Positions 15,024-22,379 of a DNA stretch of 22,379 nt are shown here, one piece after another. Source of the stretch: TMED27 sp045106175. GTDB lineage: Bacteria > Pseudomonadota > Alphaproteobacteria > Micavibrionales > Micavibrionaceae. Numbering within the stretch: the stretch's first letter is position 1; every line of letters starts with the position of its first letter. The notes under the pieces are model-generated. The model made no database searches. It was not told the origin of the DNA and was given only the letters and a program-made list of their open reading frames with translations. The stretch covers positions 1-22,379 of the forward strand of contig JBGCEF010000078.1 of NCBI GenBank assembly GCA_045106175.1, given 5' to 3'. A program made the position numbers and the translations under genes.

Positions 15024-15888
15024 ATATCTTACTATTATTTTTGCGATATGCCTTTTGATAGGAGGGTGCACAGTGAAGAAATTTGGTTTGCCGCCTTATT
15101 ATCAAACAGATCATGCCGTTTCTGCGTTATCAGAAAGTGAAACATTTAAGCGGAATACTATTGTTATAGACGATGAGAATTTTAGCTTTGTTACCTCAGG
15201 CGATAAGCCTGGTTCTGACGCCCAAAAGCAGGTCATAGTTTTTGTTCATGGATCACCAGGACAATGGGATGCATGGGCAGATTATTTGAGTGATGACGAT
15301 TTGCTTGAGCATTTTTTTATGATTGCCGTTGATAGGTTGGGGTTTGGTGGTTCAGATAACGGAATACACGAAGAGAGCCTTGAGCGGCATGCACGCTTTA
15401 TTATGAGCGCAGTGAAGGCAAGCCTTCCTGAAAGACGAGATATTATTGTTATTGGGCATTCCTATGGTGGTCCTGTGGCGCTGCAAATGGCGATTGATTA
15501 CCCTGACAGAGTTGGTGGCTTAGCGCTTCTTGCACCGTCTATAGCTCCGGATTTAGAAGTGCCACGATGGTATAACCATTTGGCAGCACTTTCGATTGTA
15601 AAGCATCTCTTACCGTCATCTGTGAGGCATTCGAATGAAGAAATTCTTCCACTTAAGAGGGAGTTAAATGCCATGCAAGATCGTTTAAGCACGATTGAAA
15701 TCCCTGTTATTGTTTTGCAAGGCACGGCAGACAAACTGGTTCCATATAAAAATGCTGAATTTGCAAAAACCACACTCATTAATGCCGATGTCACAGTACA
15801 GCTCATCGAGGATCGTGGTCATTTTATCCCTTGGCAAGATTTTGAGCTGGTTAAGAAAACGCTATTTAAACTCTCGAATAGACATTAG
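15016..15888 (+). CDS. Lipoprotein alpha/beta-hydrolase
   Basis: A 290-aa predicted lipoprotein: hydrophobic leader MLKYLTIIFAICLLIGGC with the lipobox cysteine at 18, so it should be anchored in the inner or outer membrane. The alpha/beta-hydrolase fold follows with the oxyanion segment FVHGSPGQW (76-84), nucleophile elbow GHSYGG (Ser149), acid GTADK (Asp239) and catalytic His in EDRGHFIPW (His269). I chose ATG 15016 over 14992 because the leader peptide starts there; no good SD is visible at either, and translation may rely on coupling to the upstream gene (8-base overlap). The substrate (an ester, amide or epoxide) is not known. Its 3' end overlaps the convergent ATP-grasp gene by 4 bases. 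Confidence 0.85.
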   Translation: MLKYLTIIFAICLLIGGCTVKKFGLPPYYQTDHAVSALSESETFKRNTIVIDDENFSFVTSGDKPGSDAQKQVIVFVHGSPGQWDAWADYLSDDDLLEHFFMIAVDRLGFGGSDNGIHEESLERHARFIMSAVKASLPERRDIIVIGHSYGGPVALQMAIDYPDRVGGLALLAPSIAPDLEVPRWYNHLAALSIVKHLLPSSVRHSNEEILPLKRELNAMQDRLSTIEIPVIVLQGTADKLVPYKNAEFAKTTLINADVTVQLIEDRGHFIPWQDFELVKKTLFKLSNRH

Positions 15889-17072
15889 TGCGTTTGCGGG
15901 TATTGATTTGATAAAGCCTCTGCGCGATCCATGCGCGCCAGTAACATCTTTAATGGCATTGGCTTAAATCCTCTTTTTTTATTAGCTGCGCCAATTTCAA
16001 ACATGATACGATATTGCTTCATCAAAACCTTATAGGCTGTCCAGATTGATGTTTTTGGATCCCATATGTGCGTGGCTTCGGCCCCTGCCCCGTTCACTTC
16101 AACAATTTTAATATTTTCTAGCGTTTCAAGATCTTTGTAATCGTTGAGCCTTATATCAAAACGACCAAAATAGAATTCAGGGATTTGTTTAGCTACATTG
16201 TCCCAAGCAGCCTCCATTTTAGGAGTGATAAGATGGTTACCGTCACGAAATATTGTTCCGCGTGAATGGCTTCCGGCAAATGCAATACGGTAGCGCTCTC
16301 CTTCGTTTAAGACCATATCCAATTTATCGGCGTGACGCGGAAAGAAAACATGTTTGATGCGGCCATATCGCCTGTGATTTTCGATCAATGATTTTAAGGT
16401 GCTTTGGCCATCACCAACGACGTAAGAGAAATCTTTGGTTGTGATTGAAAATATATGCCCTTTATCTTCGTCAGGCCTTCGGTAATAAAATAAGCCAACC
16501 TCGAGTGGAAAGTCATACATATCTTGTAGTACGAAACGTTCATTTTTTGGAAAAGCCTGAATGTAGGACAGTAAATCTTCTTTTGTGAAGATACGTTGCA
16601 CCCCCATACCACGCAAACCTATATCTGGTTTTGCTATAATAGGTAATTGCCAATTTTGTTCTTCGATGCCTTTTAAAGCGGTTTCTAGTATATGGTTATT
16701 AGGCTCACCGTTTTTTACATCCACAGAAAGTGTATAAGCGAATTGAGAATATAGCGACTCAGGGATTTGGGTGAAGATTTGCGCTTTAGATTCTCCATGA
16801 AAACCACCCACATCAAATAGAGGATCAGTAATTGTAGGTAAAGTCAGCCCCCTATGTTTAATAGCGAGATAAAGCCCGTACAGCTTCATTGGAAAATAAA
16901 ACAGCCATGTTGGCCAGAATTCATAATATGAAATTGCTGGCCCTTTATTATCGCCCTCAGCGATATCAGATGCATGCGCATAGCCTTTATCCATCATGAT
17001 GGCGTTTTGTTGATCCTCGATGTTTGCCGGATTTTTATCAGGTAGGGCTTGTGCCATTGTTGTTTTTTCCAT
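15885..17072 (-). CDS. ATP-grasp ligase-like enzyme
   Basis: A 395-aa protein with ATP-grasp features: IIAKPDIGLRGMGVQRI (about 145-161) with the ATP-contacting lysine, FVLQDMYDFPLEVGLFY (about 180-197), VVGDGQSTL, and a late metal-site block FGRFDIR ... EVNGAGAEATHIWDP (about 302-345). The family joins a carboxylate to an amine via acyl phosphate; the last block resembles the D-alanine-D-alanine ligase group (EVN and THIxDP), but the overall size and N-terminus differ, so the substrate is unknown. Residues 50-75 (WPTWLFYFPMKLYGLYLAI) are hydrophobic and may touch the membrane. Starts at 17072 (MEKTT) or 17057 (MAQ) are equally possible. It is convergent with the hydrolase. Confidence 0.75.
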   Translation of the reverse strand: MEKTTMAQALPDKNPANIEDQQNAIMMDKGYAHASDIAEGDNKGPAISYYEFWPTWLFYFPMKLYGLYLAIKHRGLTLPTITDPLFDVGGFHGESKAQIFTQIPESLYSQFAYTLSVDVKNGEPNNHILETALKGIEEQNWQLPIIAKPDIGLRGMGVQRIFTKEDLLSYIQAFPKNERFVLQDMYDFPLEVGLFYYRRPDEDKGHIFSITTKDFSYVVGDGQSTLKSLIENHRRYGRIKHVFFPRHADKLDMVLNEGERYRIAFAGSHSRGTIFRDGNHLITPKMEAAWDNVAKQIPEFYFGRFDIRLNDYKDLETLENIKIVEVNGAGAEATHIWDPKTSIWTAYKVLMKQYRIMFEIGAANKKRGFKPMPLKMLLARMDRAEALSNQYPQTH

Positions 17073-17457
17073 TTTCAGCTGACAGAATTAGGTTTTAGAC
17101 CAGTATTGCTTTTGTATGAAAGGTTTTCTTTAAGATAAAATAAGCATCATTATTTACCACAACAAAAATACAATTATTACTTATCTCAAATAAATAAAAC
17201 ACATAAAACAAACAAAGAATTGTAATTAATTACAAATAAATAAAAAAATTTACAAATATAAAGTTATTTATAGCGAATATTTTATTTTAATAAGAAAAAA
17301 TTATAATTTTTATACTTAACTATACTTTAATTTTACTTATTTTTTGGATTTAGTTTCGGTTTTGACAAAATTTTATATAAATTGCATGTTTTTTTCTTGC
17401 ATTTGTTGCAGAAGTAACATATAACAAACTTACACACACCCTCTATTACCACCGTTT
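17073..17457. other. Extremely AT-rich intergenic DNA
   Basis: From about 17130 to 17400 the sequence is almost all A and T with few G or C and no open frame of note. No clear tandem repeat is seen. It separates the ATP-grasp gene from the envelope genes on the same strand. TTGACA at 17362-17367 may be the -35 box of a plus-strand promoter, with a poor -10 region, feeding the transcript that ends at 17495. Confidence 0.6.
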
Positions 17458-17495
17458 GTCCGGAGCATCTTTAAAGGTCTCCGGACCTTTTTTTT
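17390..17495 (+). ncRNA. Candidate small RNA ending in a strong terminator
   Basis: A stretch of about 105 bases between a possible promoter (TTGACA at 17362) and a complete Rho-independent terminator (17458-17495). It has no ribosome binding site or open frame. It contains a C-rich, single-strand-like part (CACACACCCTCT, about 17433-17444) that could pair with mRNA. It matches no small RNA family I know. The 5' end is a guess. Confidence 0.35.
17458..17495 (+). terminator. Orphan Rho-independent terminator
   Basis: GTCCGGAG (17458-17465) pairs with CTCCGGAC (17479-17486), followed by C and eight T residues (17488-17495). It works only on the plus strand, yet no plus-strand gene lies upstream within this gap. 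Confidence 0.85.
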
Positions 17496-17602
17496 GGTAA
17501 ATGATTTTTAAAATCAAAAAAAACACGATTGAAGACAAATTGCTTATTTGGGCTTTGCAGAAAATCCGACATTGCCTCCCTGCCTTAATCTTTATGCTTG
17601 GT

Positions 17603-18931
17603 TTATGAATTTTTATTTAGTTGCTTGCTGCTTACGGTAATCAGCCCCAATCCTGCGACAAACCAAAGAACACGCGTATATAATAGTTCATGGAGAACGG
17701 ACATTAACGCGAAGATAATTAGAAAGGTGAATATAGCCCTGTAAAATGAACTAGAGTTATATTTATTTTTATAGCTCAACAGATACAATCGGTACACACA
17801 CATCACAAAGAATGCAGCGAACATAAACAACCCCAGCGCACCAGTTTCAGTCAAAAGCCAAAGAGCTGTAAAATCAATAACATCAATGAATTCACCGCGC
17901 TTTTCTATTTGAAACGGTTTATACGAGCCTAACCCCGATCCAATAATAGGGTTATGTTGCTTATAAAGCTCCAACCCATCTTCAACAGCCAAATGACGCT
18001 TTTGATCCCCAAAGTAATCCAACTGACCACCTTGTTTATTCATCGCACTCAGCAAATATTTCATCTGCATGCCATTTAGGATGTAAGAATTAACATTTGT
18101 CTTCACCATGTACGGAACAACCGCAATGGCTATTCCCACTATTAAAAAAAGTACTATTTTTTTGAGTTTTATCAAAGGATGGCGGCAAAACAAAATAACA
18201 AGCAATAGGAGTGAAGCGATCCAACCTGTCCTTGAATCATTGAATATTAAGAATGTAGGCATAAAAACCCAAAATAATGACTGCATCCAAAAAGGCATAA
18301 AATGCTCGTCTTTACTATAGCTGAAGATAACGAATGAAAACGCCAAGACATACAGAACCATAAAAGCATTACGGTTGGCCGCCAAGCCATCCCACGGGTA
18401 CATAGAAAGCCACAGATGAGAGGATGCAAAGAATTGTATAAATAATGAAACAGTGCTCGCTATCATTAAAAGGATCATAAAGCCGGTAAAAACATTCATG
18501 AAGATTGTTAGTAACCGCCCTTTATCTATAACATTGCTAGTGATCCAGCCGCCCAGTAAAAAATAAGCTAGCAAAATAAAGAAGCCTAAATATTTATTGT
18601 AAAATGCCCAATTTGAAAGCTCATTATTAACCATATAGCCATTAAGCAGAGCAATACTCATTACAATTACAAGCGCGCCAAGCCAACCATAAAGCCATGG
18701 CGACGACCAACATGGCCAGACCGAGCGCTTTGTAAGTAAAGAAAACAAAATATAGAGCCCTGCAAATGGAATAAGAAAATCAGATAAACCGAGACGTAAC
18801 CCCAAATAATCACCATCCGCAAAAATAGTGACCTGAATCTGCAAAAAAACTGCAAAAATTGCGACTCCCCACTCTTCGAGCGTTAGTCCTTGAACATGCT
18901 TTAGAGCCTTTTTAGCAATCTTAAAAGGCAT
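17603..18931 (-). CDS. O-antigen ligase/polymerase-like membrane protein
   Basis: A 442-aa polytopic protein of about 11-12 membrane helices. It has features of the Wzy/WaaL superfamily (PF04932): a central NDSRTGWIASLLLLVIL segment and a large periplasmic loop ending in NPIIGSGLGSYKPF (about 329-342), followed by late membrane helices. The family polymerises or ligates glycan chains onto lipid carriers or lipid A core in the inner membrane facing the periplasm. Which glycan is involved cannot be told. ATG 18931 has a strong ribosome binding site, AGGGGG, which overlaps the stop region of the upstream gene 9 bases away, so the two are probably one operon. No glycosyltransferase lies nearby. 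Confidence 0.85.
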   Translation of the reverse strand: MPFKIAKKALKHVQGLTLEEWGVAIFAVFLQIQVTIFADGDYLGLRLGLSDFLIPFAGLYILFSLLTKRSVWPCWSSPWLYGWLGALVIVMSIALLNGYMVNNELSNWAFYNKYLGFFILLAYFLLGGWITSNVIDKGRLLTIFMNVFTGFMILLMIASTVSLFIQFFASSHLWLSMYPWDGLAANRNAFMVLYVLAFSFVIFSYSKDEHFMPFWMQSLFWVFMPTFLIFNDSRTGWIASLLLLVILFCRHPLIKLKKIVLFLIVGIAIAVVPYMVKTNVNSYILNGMQMKYLLSAMNKQGGQLDYFGDQKRHLAVEDGLELYKQHNPIIGSGLGSYKPFQIEKRGEFIDVIDFTALWLLTETGALGLFMFAAFFVMCVYRLYLLSYKNKYNSSSFYRAIFTFLIIFALMSVLHELLYTRVLWFVAGLGLITVSSKQLNKNS

Positions 18932-18940
18932 TCTTACCCC

Positions 18941-19906
18941 CTAAACACTTTGCTTCGGCTTTGCTTTGAAAATTTCGCGTCCACGCGCACTTAGCAAGTA
19001 AGGCGCCCCCGCAAGGAATGGCGCGATTAATGTTACAAGCCCAACCTGAACAGATAGTAAAAACGCAACCTCCATAGGAAAGCCAATTAAAGCTAAGCCA
19101 TAAACAAAGGCACCTTCACGGACCCCCCATCCACCAAAACTAATAGGCAAACTTGATATCAGTGCAATAACAGGAATAAGGGCCAAAAACTCAATCACTT
19201 GACCATTTTGTGTCGTTCCGTCAAAGCCCAGCGATAAAACATACACGCTCAAAATAAAACAAATCTGAGCAGCAATGCTAATTAAACCGGATTTCAGCAT
19301 GATGGCTCTTTGTTTTGAATAAGTACGCAAAATTGCTACAAAATATGCGCGACGACGATTGGTGAAAATAACATTTTTGATCGCGCCGGAGCGTAATATC
19401 ATCACAAAGAAAACCACACTTAAAATCACAAAGCTTACGGTTAACGCCAGCATAATTAGAAGCTTGTCATCAACTGCGCTAATCAGGAAAGGAAGTCCCA
19501 GAGTGCTTAAAACAATCAGAGCTGCTAATGTCATAAAACGATCTAGAAATGTTGCAAAAACAGACTGTGTCCATGACAAACCATAGCGTACAGCTAACGC
19601 CGATTTCGTTACAATGCCGCCAATAGATGTAATAAAGAAGATGTTTGCTAGCTGGCTCGCTACGTTTATTAAACTACTCACTTCAAATGAGATACCTCTT
19701 CCACCAACATTCATTAAAAGATGCCAGCGAACATTGAGAAAGACAATTTGCGCGACGATTAATATAATCGCAGCAGCCATTAAGAACACATTAAGCTCTA
19801 ATGCCTGTCCAATAAGGAGACTTAGATCCATTTGTACAAATAAAAACATCAGAAGTGTGATGCTTAGCGCGTATTTAACAAATGTTTTTATTTTAGAAAG
19901 GTTCAT
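18941..19906 (-). CDS. LPG-synthase-TM/AglD-like membrane protein (UPF0104)
   Basis: A 321-aa protein with about 8 membrane helices, matching the lysylphosphatidylglycerol synthetase transmembrane-domain family (PF03706). Clues are the helix-rich build, the IGGIVTKSALAVRYGLSW loop, DRFMTL near residue 130, and GGWGVREGAFVYGLA (about 258-272). It lacks the soluble lysyltransferase domain of MprF, so it likely acts as a lipid or lipid-linked sugar flippase, a role proposed for this family. I chose ATG 19906 (MNLSKIKTF) because the hydrophobic start follows; upstream in-frame starts are weak TTG codons. The gene precedes the O-antigen-ligase-like gene by 9 bases. Confidence 0.82.
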   Translation of the reverse strand: MNLSKIKTFVKYALSITLLMFLFVQMDLSLLIGQALELNVFLMAAAIILIVAQIVFLNVRWHLLMNVGGRGISFEVSSLINVASQLANIFFITSIGGIVTKSALAVRYGLSWTQSVFATFLDRFMTLAALIVLSTLGLPFLISAVDDKLLIMLALTVSFVILSVVFFVMILRSGAIKNVIFTNRRRAYFVAILRTYSKQRAIMLKSGLISIAAQICFILSVYVLSLGFDGTTQNGQVIEFLALIPVIALISSLPISFGGWGVREGAFVYGLALIGFPMEVAFLLSVQVGLVTLIAPFLAGAPYLLSARGREIFKAKPKQSV

Positions 19907-20042
19907 ATGATTTTTTATCTGAATAGGACATTTATAAATAAAACTTTCATGCGATAGTAGCAAATGAATAATCTTAATTTTTAATGCTGCAAAAAATTAT
20001 TTTTCTTTGAATGGGGCGTATTAATTAATGACAATAAGATAA

Positions 20043-20119
<77 letters not shown>

Positions 20120-20201
20120 TTATTTATTTTATACGAGCCTTAAAACGACCCTAACCCTCTAATATTTTGACATTCTGGATAATATCAAAAAGATACTTCA
20201 C

Positions 20202-20498
20202 TTACTCTTCGGGGGGAATGTATTTGAAGTTATCGCCATAATTGCGAGGCTTTGTTTTGCGCACCTGCGCCTTAATGACCTTATAATCCAGCCCTTTAGA
20301 TTTAGCAAATTGAATTGCATCTTTTTCAGATTTAAAGCGCATTTTAACTTGATTATTTGTGTCATCAGAAGACACCCAGCCCATAAGCGGCTCTGGCTTT
20401 CTGGGGGTGTCGTTTTCGTATTCAAGCACCCAGTCTTTTGATTTTCCTCGTGCAGATTGCATCGTACTGCGACTAGGCTTGTAGATTCTTGCTTTCAT
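20202..20498 (-). CDS. NDUFS4-like complex I accessory subunit
   Basis: A 98-aa protein of the ETC complex I subunit family (PF04800), related to the mitochondrial 18-kDa NDUFS4 protein. The hallmarks are ARIYKPSRSTMQSARGK, DWVLEYE, PLMGWVSSDDT, RFKSEKDAIQFAKSKGLDY, and NYGDNFKYIP at the end. In alphaproteobacteria and mitochondria this subunit stabilises the NADH-binding arm of respiratory complex I. Length fits the bacterial form, which lacks the mitochondrial targeting peptide. A short SD (GGA) precedes ATG 20498. A possible -10 box TATAAT lies at 20555-20550 in the gap before it, so it may have its own promoter. The nuo genes are elsewhere. Confidence 0.93.
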   Translation of the reverse strand: MKARIYKPSRSTMQSARGKSKDWVLEYENDTPRKPEPLMGWVSSDDTNNQVKMRFKSEKDAIQFAKSKGLDYKVIKAQVRKTKPRNYGDNFKYIPPEE

Positions 20499-20511
20499 TA
20501 TTTTTCCAAAA

Positions 20512-20595
20512 GGTAAGAGTAAACGCTTTTAAAAATGTGCGTGATTTGGATTATAATCTCAAGAGAAAAACGCATCGATAAAATTTTCTCTTACC
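20512..20595. repeat. Inverted repeat flanking the nrsF-NDUFS4 gap
   Basis: GGTAAGAG (20512-20519) and CTCTTACC (20588-20595) are exact 8-bp inverted arms, 68 bases apart. The second arm covers the nrsF stop codon. It might form a long imperfect hairpin or be chance; no T tract follows. Confidence 0.3.
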
Positions 20596-21238
20596 ACTTA
20601 TAAAGCCTGCGTGCTGCGAAACCAAGGCCAGCTCCGATCACAAGGTATGGCGTTAAATGCGTAATGAGCGAGTGCCATACAGTATCCATACTGCATGTAA
20701 ACCTTAAGCCAATATAGGCGATAGCTGCGCCTGCAAGTATATTCATTGTTCCCATCATAACTGGTCTGGTGGTTGCACCGCCCCTCACAAAGAAAATCAA
20801 TGCCATCATGGGAATGAACGCCATAAAAAGCCCCTCTTGCATACAATGATCAAATGACATCGGATATGCATGCAATCCTTGCGCTACACTTTTAATGACA
20901 TTCCAGATTGCAAAAAGGCCCACAGCCGTGAATGTTACAGGCATTAGCCATTTTTTGCCTCGCATGTCCGGTATCATTAAAAAGGAAGACGCCAATGTCG
21001 CAAAAAGTCCAATGATTGCAACTGTTGTAATTTCAAATAAAAATGCCGCATCATTTAATTTATCAGCAATATCATGACGAACACCAACGTAATTAACAAC
21101 GACAGCAGAGAAAACAGACGCCATTGCAAGCCACGGCAACGTATAAACAAGCGGATGCTTTGCTTTTTTAACAGCATCTAACTCTTCAGATAGATTGCCT
21201 ATCAAGTCCTCTATTTTATTTATTTCTACTTCGTTCAT
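20591..21238 (-). CDS. NrsF-type membrane anti-sigma factor (DUF1109)
   Basis: A 215-aa protein with a charged cytosolic N-terminal helix (about 1-27) and six membrane helices, the layout of DUF1109/NrsF. NrsF in Caulobacter holds the ECF sigma factor SigF at the inner membrane and releases it when heavy-metal or oxidative stress modifies two conserved cysteines on the periplasmic side. The only two cysteines here, Cys132 (FDHCMQEG) and Cys182 (RFTCSMD), are in matching places, so sensing could work the same way. It begins 20 bases after the sigma gene stop. A metal- or redox-sensing role is inferred from the family. Confidence 0.87.
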   Translation of the reverse strand: MNEVEINKIEDLIGNLSEELDAVKKAKHPLVYTLPWLAMASVFSAVVVNYVGVRHDIADKLNDAAFLFEITTVAIIGLFATLASSFLMIPDMRGKKWLMPVTFTAVGLFAIWNVIKSVAQGLHAYPMSFDHCMQEGLFMAFIPMMALIFFVRGGATTRPVMMGTMNILAGAAIAYIGLRFTCSMDTVWHSLITHLTPYLVIGAGLGFAARRLYKW

Positions 21239-21258
21239 CTCATATTTATTTAGAATGG

Positions 21259-21846
21259 TTAACCTTCTAAAATACCTTTCAATTTCCCGGCTGTTCTGTG
21301 AGCAGATACCTTCACTGCGCTTACAGACATATTCATTTCATTCGCGACTTCTTGGGCGGTAAAACCTTTTATACGCATCATTTCAAACACTTTACGCTGT
21401 TGCTCCGGTAAAGTGGCCAAAGCAGCCTCTATATCTTTATATTCGCCTGCATAGGGGGATTCGGTTACATGCGATGACAAAAATTCTGCATCATCCATTG
21501 TTGTTTGCTTATCACTACGGCTGGAATAGTGTTTTCGTAAGAAATCTGTTTTGCGAAAATTTATAATCGCCATAAGCCATGGGGTGAAGGGCCTATCCCC
21601 GCTATATGTCTTTAATGATTTATGTACGGATATTAAAACATCCTGAGTGATGTCATCTGCCCAATCGGGGTTTGCTACACGCGTAATAAGAAAGTTTTTT
21701 ATAAAAGGTGCTATTTCGCTAAGAAGGCGGTTGTACGCTACCTTATTGCCCTCTTGTGAGGCTACAGCCCAATCCTTCCAGATTTCTCCGCGCGCTCGAT
21801 TAGCTTTTATATTTGAGTTTGAAGGCTTCAAAACAATGCCCCCCAC
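21259..21846 (-). CDS. ECF sigma factor (SigF-like)
   Basis: A 195-aa sigma-70 family ECF factor. Region 2 (about 33-103) has ADDITQDVLISVHKSLKTY and RPFTPWLMAIINFRKTDFLR; region 4 (about 137-190) has TLPEQQRKVFEMMRIKGFTAQEVANEMNMSVSAVKVSAHRTAGKLK, a helix-turn-helix that reads the -35 element. The order sigma then NrsF matches the Caulobacter sigF-nrsF operon. No ATG fits: a GTG at 21846 lacks an SD, while TTG at 21831 has GGGGGG 7 bases ahead and would give 190 aa. Either start keeps region 2 intact. The gene is 39 bases downstream of tRNA-Pro on the same strand. Confidence 0.88.
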   Translation of the reverse strand: MGGIVLKPSNSNIKANRARGEIWKDWAVASQEGNKVAYNRLLSEIAPFIKNFLITRVANPDWADDITQDVLISVHKSLKTYSGDRPFTPWLMAIINFRKTDFLRKHYSSRSDKQTTMDDAEFLSSHVTESPYAGEYKDIEAALATLPEQQRKVFEMMRIKGFTAQEVANEMNMSVSAVKVSAHRTAGKLKGILEG

Positions 21847-21856
21847 GTTTTTAAGA

Positions 21857-21870
21857 GATACTTTTGTATC
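21857..21870. promoter_or_regulatory. Small inverted repeat near the sigma-gene promoter
   Basis: GATAC (21857-21861), TTTT, GTATC (21866-21870) form a 5-bp dyad just upstream of the sigma gene start; on the minus strand a TATAAT lies directly upstream (21877-21872). It may be an operator or a leader hairpin; short dyads also occur by chance. Confidence 0.3.
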
Positions 21871-21885
21871 ATATTATATAAAGGA

Positions 21886-21962
21886 TGGTCGGAATGGAGG
21901 GATTCGAACCCCCGACCCACTGCTCCCAAAGCAGTTGCGCTACCAGGCTGCGCTACATTCCG
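21886..21962 (-). tRNA. tRNA-Pro(TGG)
   Basis: A 77-base cloverleaf on the minus strand: acceptor CGGAATG pairs exactly with CATTCCG, then discriminator A and an encoded CCA. The anticodon loop TTTGGGA holds TGG, which decodes CCA. The T arm is GGGGG-TTCGAAT-CCCTC with a G-T pair. Confidence 0.96.
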
Positions 21963-22010
21963 TATCCTCTAGCGTAGTTTGATACACGATTGCATTTTAT
22001 CGGGCAAGAT

Positions 22011-22379
22011 TTATTTATTGATTTCGTTGGATGTTTTTTGTTTTAGAGACATAAGACCAAAAACAGAGTGATCGATTTTATCACCAGAATTTAAACCCAG
22101 CGTTTTTGAAAGGCCGCCATTAATTTCCAAAACAGCGTAGGCGTTTCCGTCTGATCTTATTGGCGTAAGATCAAGTGGCACTGCATTTTCGTGAATATGC
22201 AAAATTTCGCCATTACGTTTAACGAATATAATATCGAGTGGAATTAGTGTGTTTTTCATCCAAAAAGAACGCGGTGCTTCTTCATTAAACACAAAAAGCA
22301 TACCGTAATCATTGGGTATTTCGGCTCTAAACATAAGCCCTTTTGCTTGCTGTTCAGGTGTGAGGGCTAACTCAATATT
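22011..22379 (-). CDS. DUF192 protein (partial, 5' end outside the window)
   Basis: The frame is open to the right edge of the window, so the N-terminus (usually a signal peptide) is missing. The visible 122 residues contain the family core: ELALTPEQQAKGLMFRAE, FWMKNTLIPLDIIFV, and AVLEINGGLSKTLGLNSGDKI. DUF192 (PF02643) proteins are small, usually exported, beta-rich proteins of unknown function, found in many bacteria and archaea. The first in-frame ATG, at 22334, falls inside the conserved GLMFR block and is therefore not the start. A tRNA-Pro gene follows 48 bases downstream. Confidence 0.9.
   Translation of the reverse strand, partial: NIELALTPEQQAKGLMFRAEIPNDYGMLFVFNEEAPRSFWMKNTLIPLDIIFVKRNGEILHIHENAVPLDLTPIRSDGNAYAVLEINGGLSKTLGLNSGDKIDHSVFGLMSLKQKTSNEINK

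Overview
The window looks like chromosomal DNA of a low-G+C alphaproteobacterium. Clade markers are a PopZ-type protein next to valS, an NDUFS4-like accessory subunit of complex I, a GcrA-type C-terminal motif, a BTLCP transglutaminase-like cysteine protease, and an NrsF-type membrane anti-sigma factor beside its ECF sigma factor. The coding density, four scattered tRNA genes and mixed housekeeping genes argue against a plasmid or prophage. A finer placement (for example a Micavibrio-like lineage) would be a guess. No transposase, integrase or CRISPR array was seen.

Layout. 1-2333 (+): the tail of a helix-turn-helix-like gene, a 77-aa unknown, class I fructose-bisphosphate aldolase, a small ParB/Srx-like protein and, translationally coupled to it, a membrane-anchored EndoU-type ribonuclease. 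2370-3317 (-): EpmA, divergent from rpmE (3386-3625, +). 3680-8506 (-): the conserved pcm-like/popZ/valS block plus an unrecognised 221-aa protein. 8556-8899: tRNA-Cys (-) and tRNA-Asn (+). 8930-9964 (-): an exported BTLCP protein. 9965-11338: gene-poor, holding a 57-aa GcrA C-terminal-like protein, a CspA-type cold shock protein with its terminator, a diverged direct repeat and a set of mutually exclusive hairpins. 11339-13627: a CPA2 (Kef-type) cation/proton antiporter converging on a DedA protein. 13741-15888 (+): an overlapping DinB-like / TANGO2-like / lipoprotein alpha/beta-hydrolase operon. 15885-17072 (-): an ATP-grasp enzyme. 17073-17602: very AT-rich DNA ending in a strong plus-strand terminator that serves no visible gene, so a small RNA is possible. 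17603-22379 (-): O-antigen-ligase-like and flippase-like membrane proteins, tRNA-Arg, NDUFS4-like subunit, NrsF/sigma pair, tRNA-Pro and a DUF192 protein running off the edge.

How the genes work together. Several clusters make sense as units: pcm-like/popZ/valS (a common alphaproteobacterial order, here without tolC); the sigma factor with its probable anti-sigma factor (stress sensing at the inner membrane); the two polytopic envelope proteins (glycan handling); and the three overlapping genes at 13741-15888. The most unusual items are the anchored EndoU nuclease coupled to a ParB-like protein, the orphan GcrA-tail protein, the diverged repeat pair and the orphan terminator. All calls come from reading the sequence; no database search was run.
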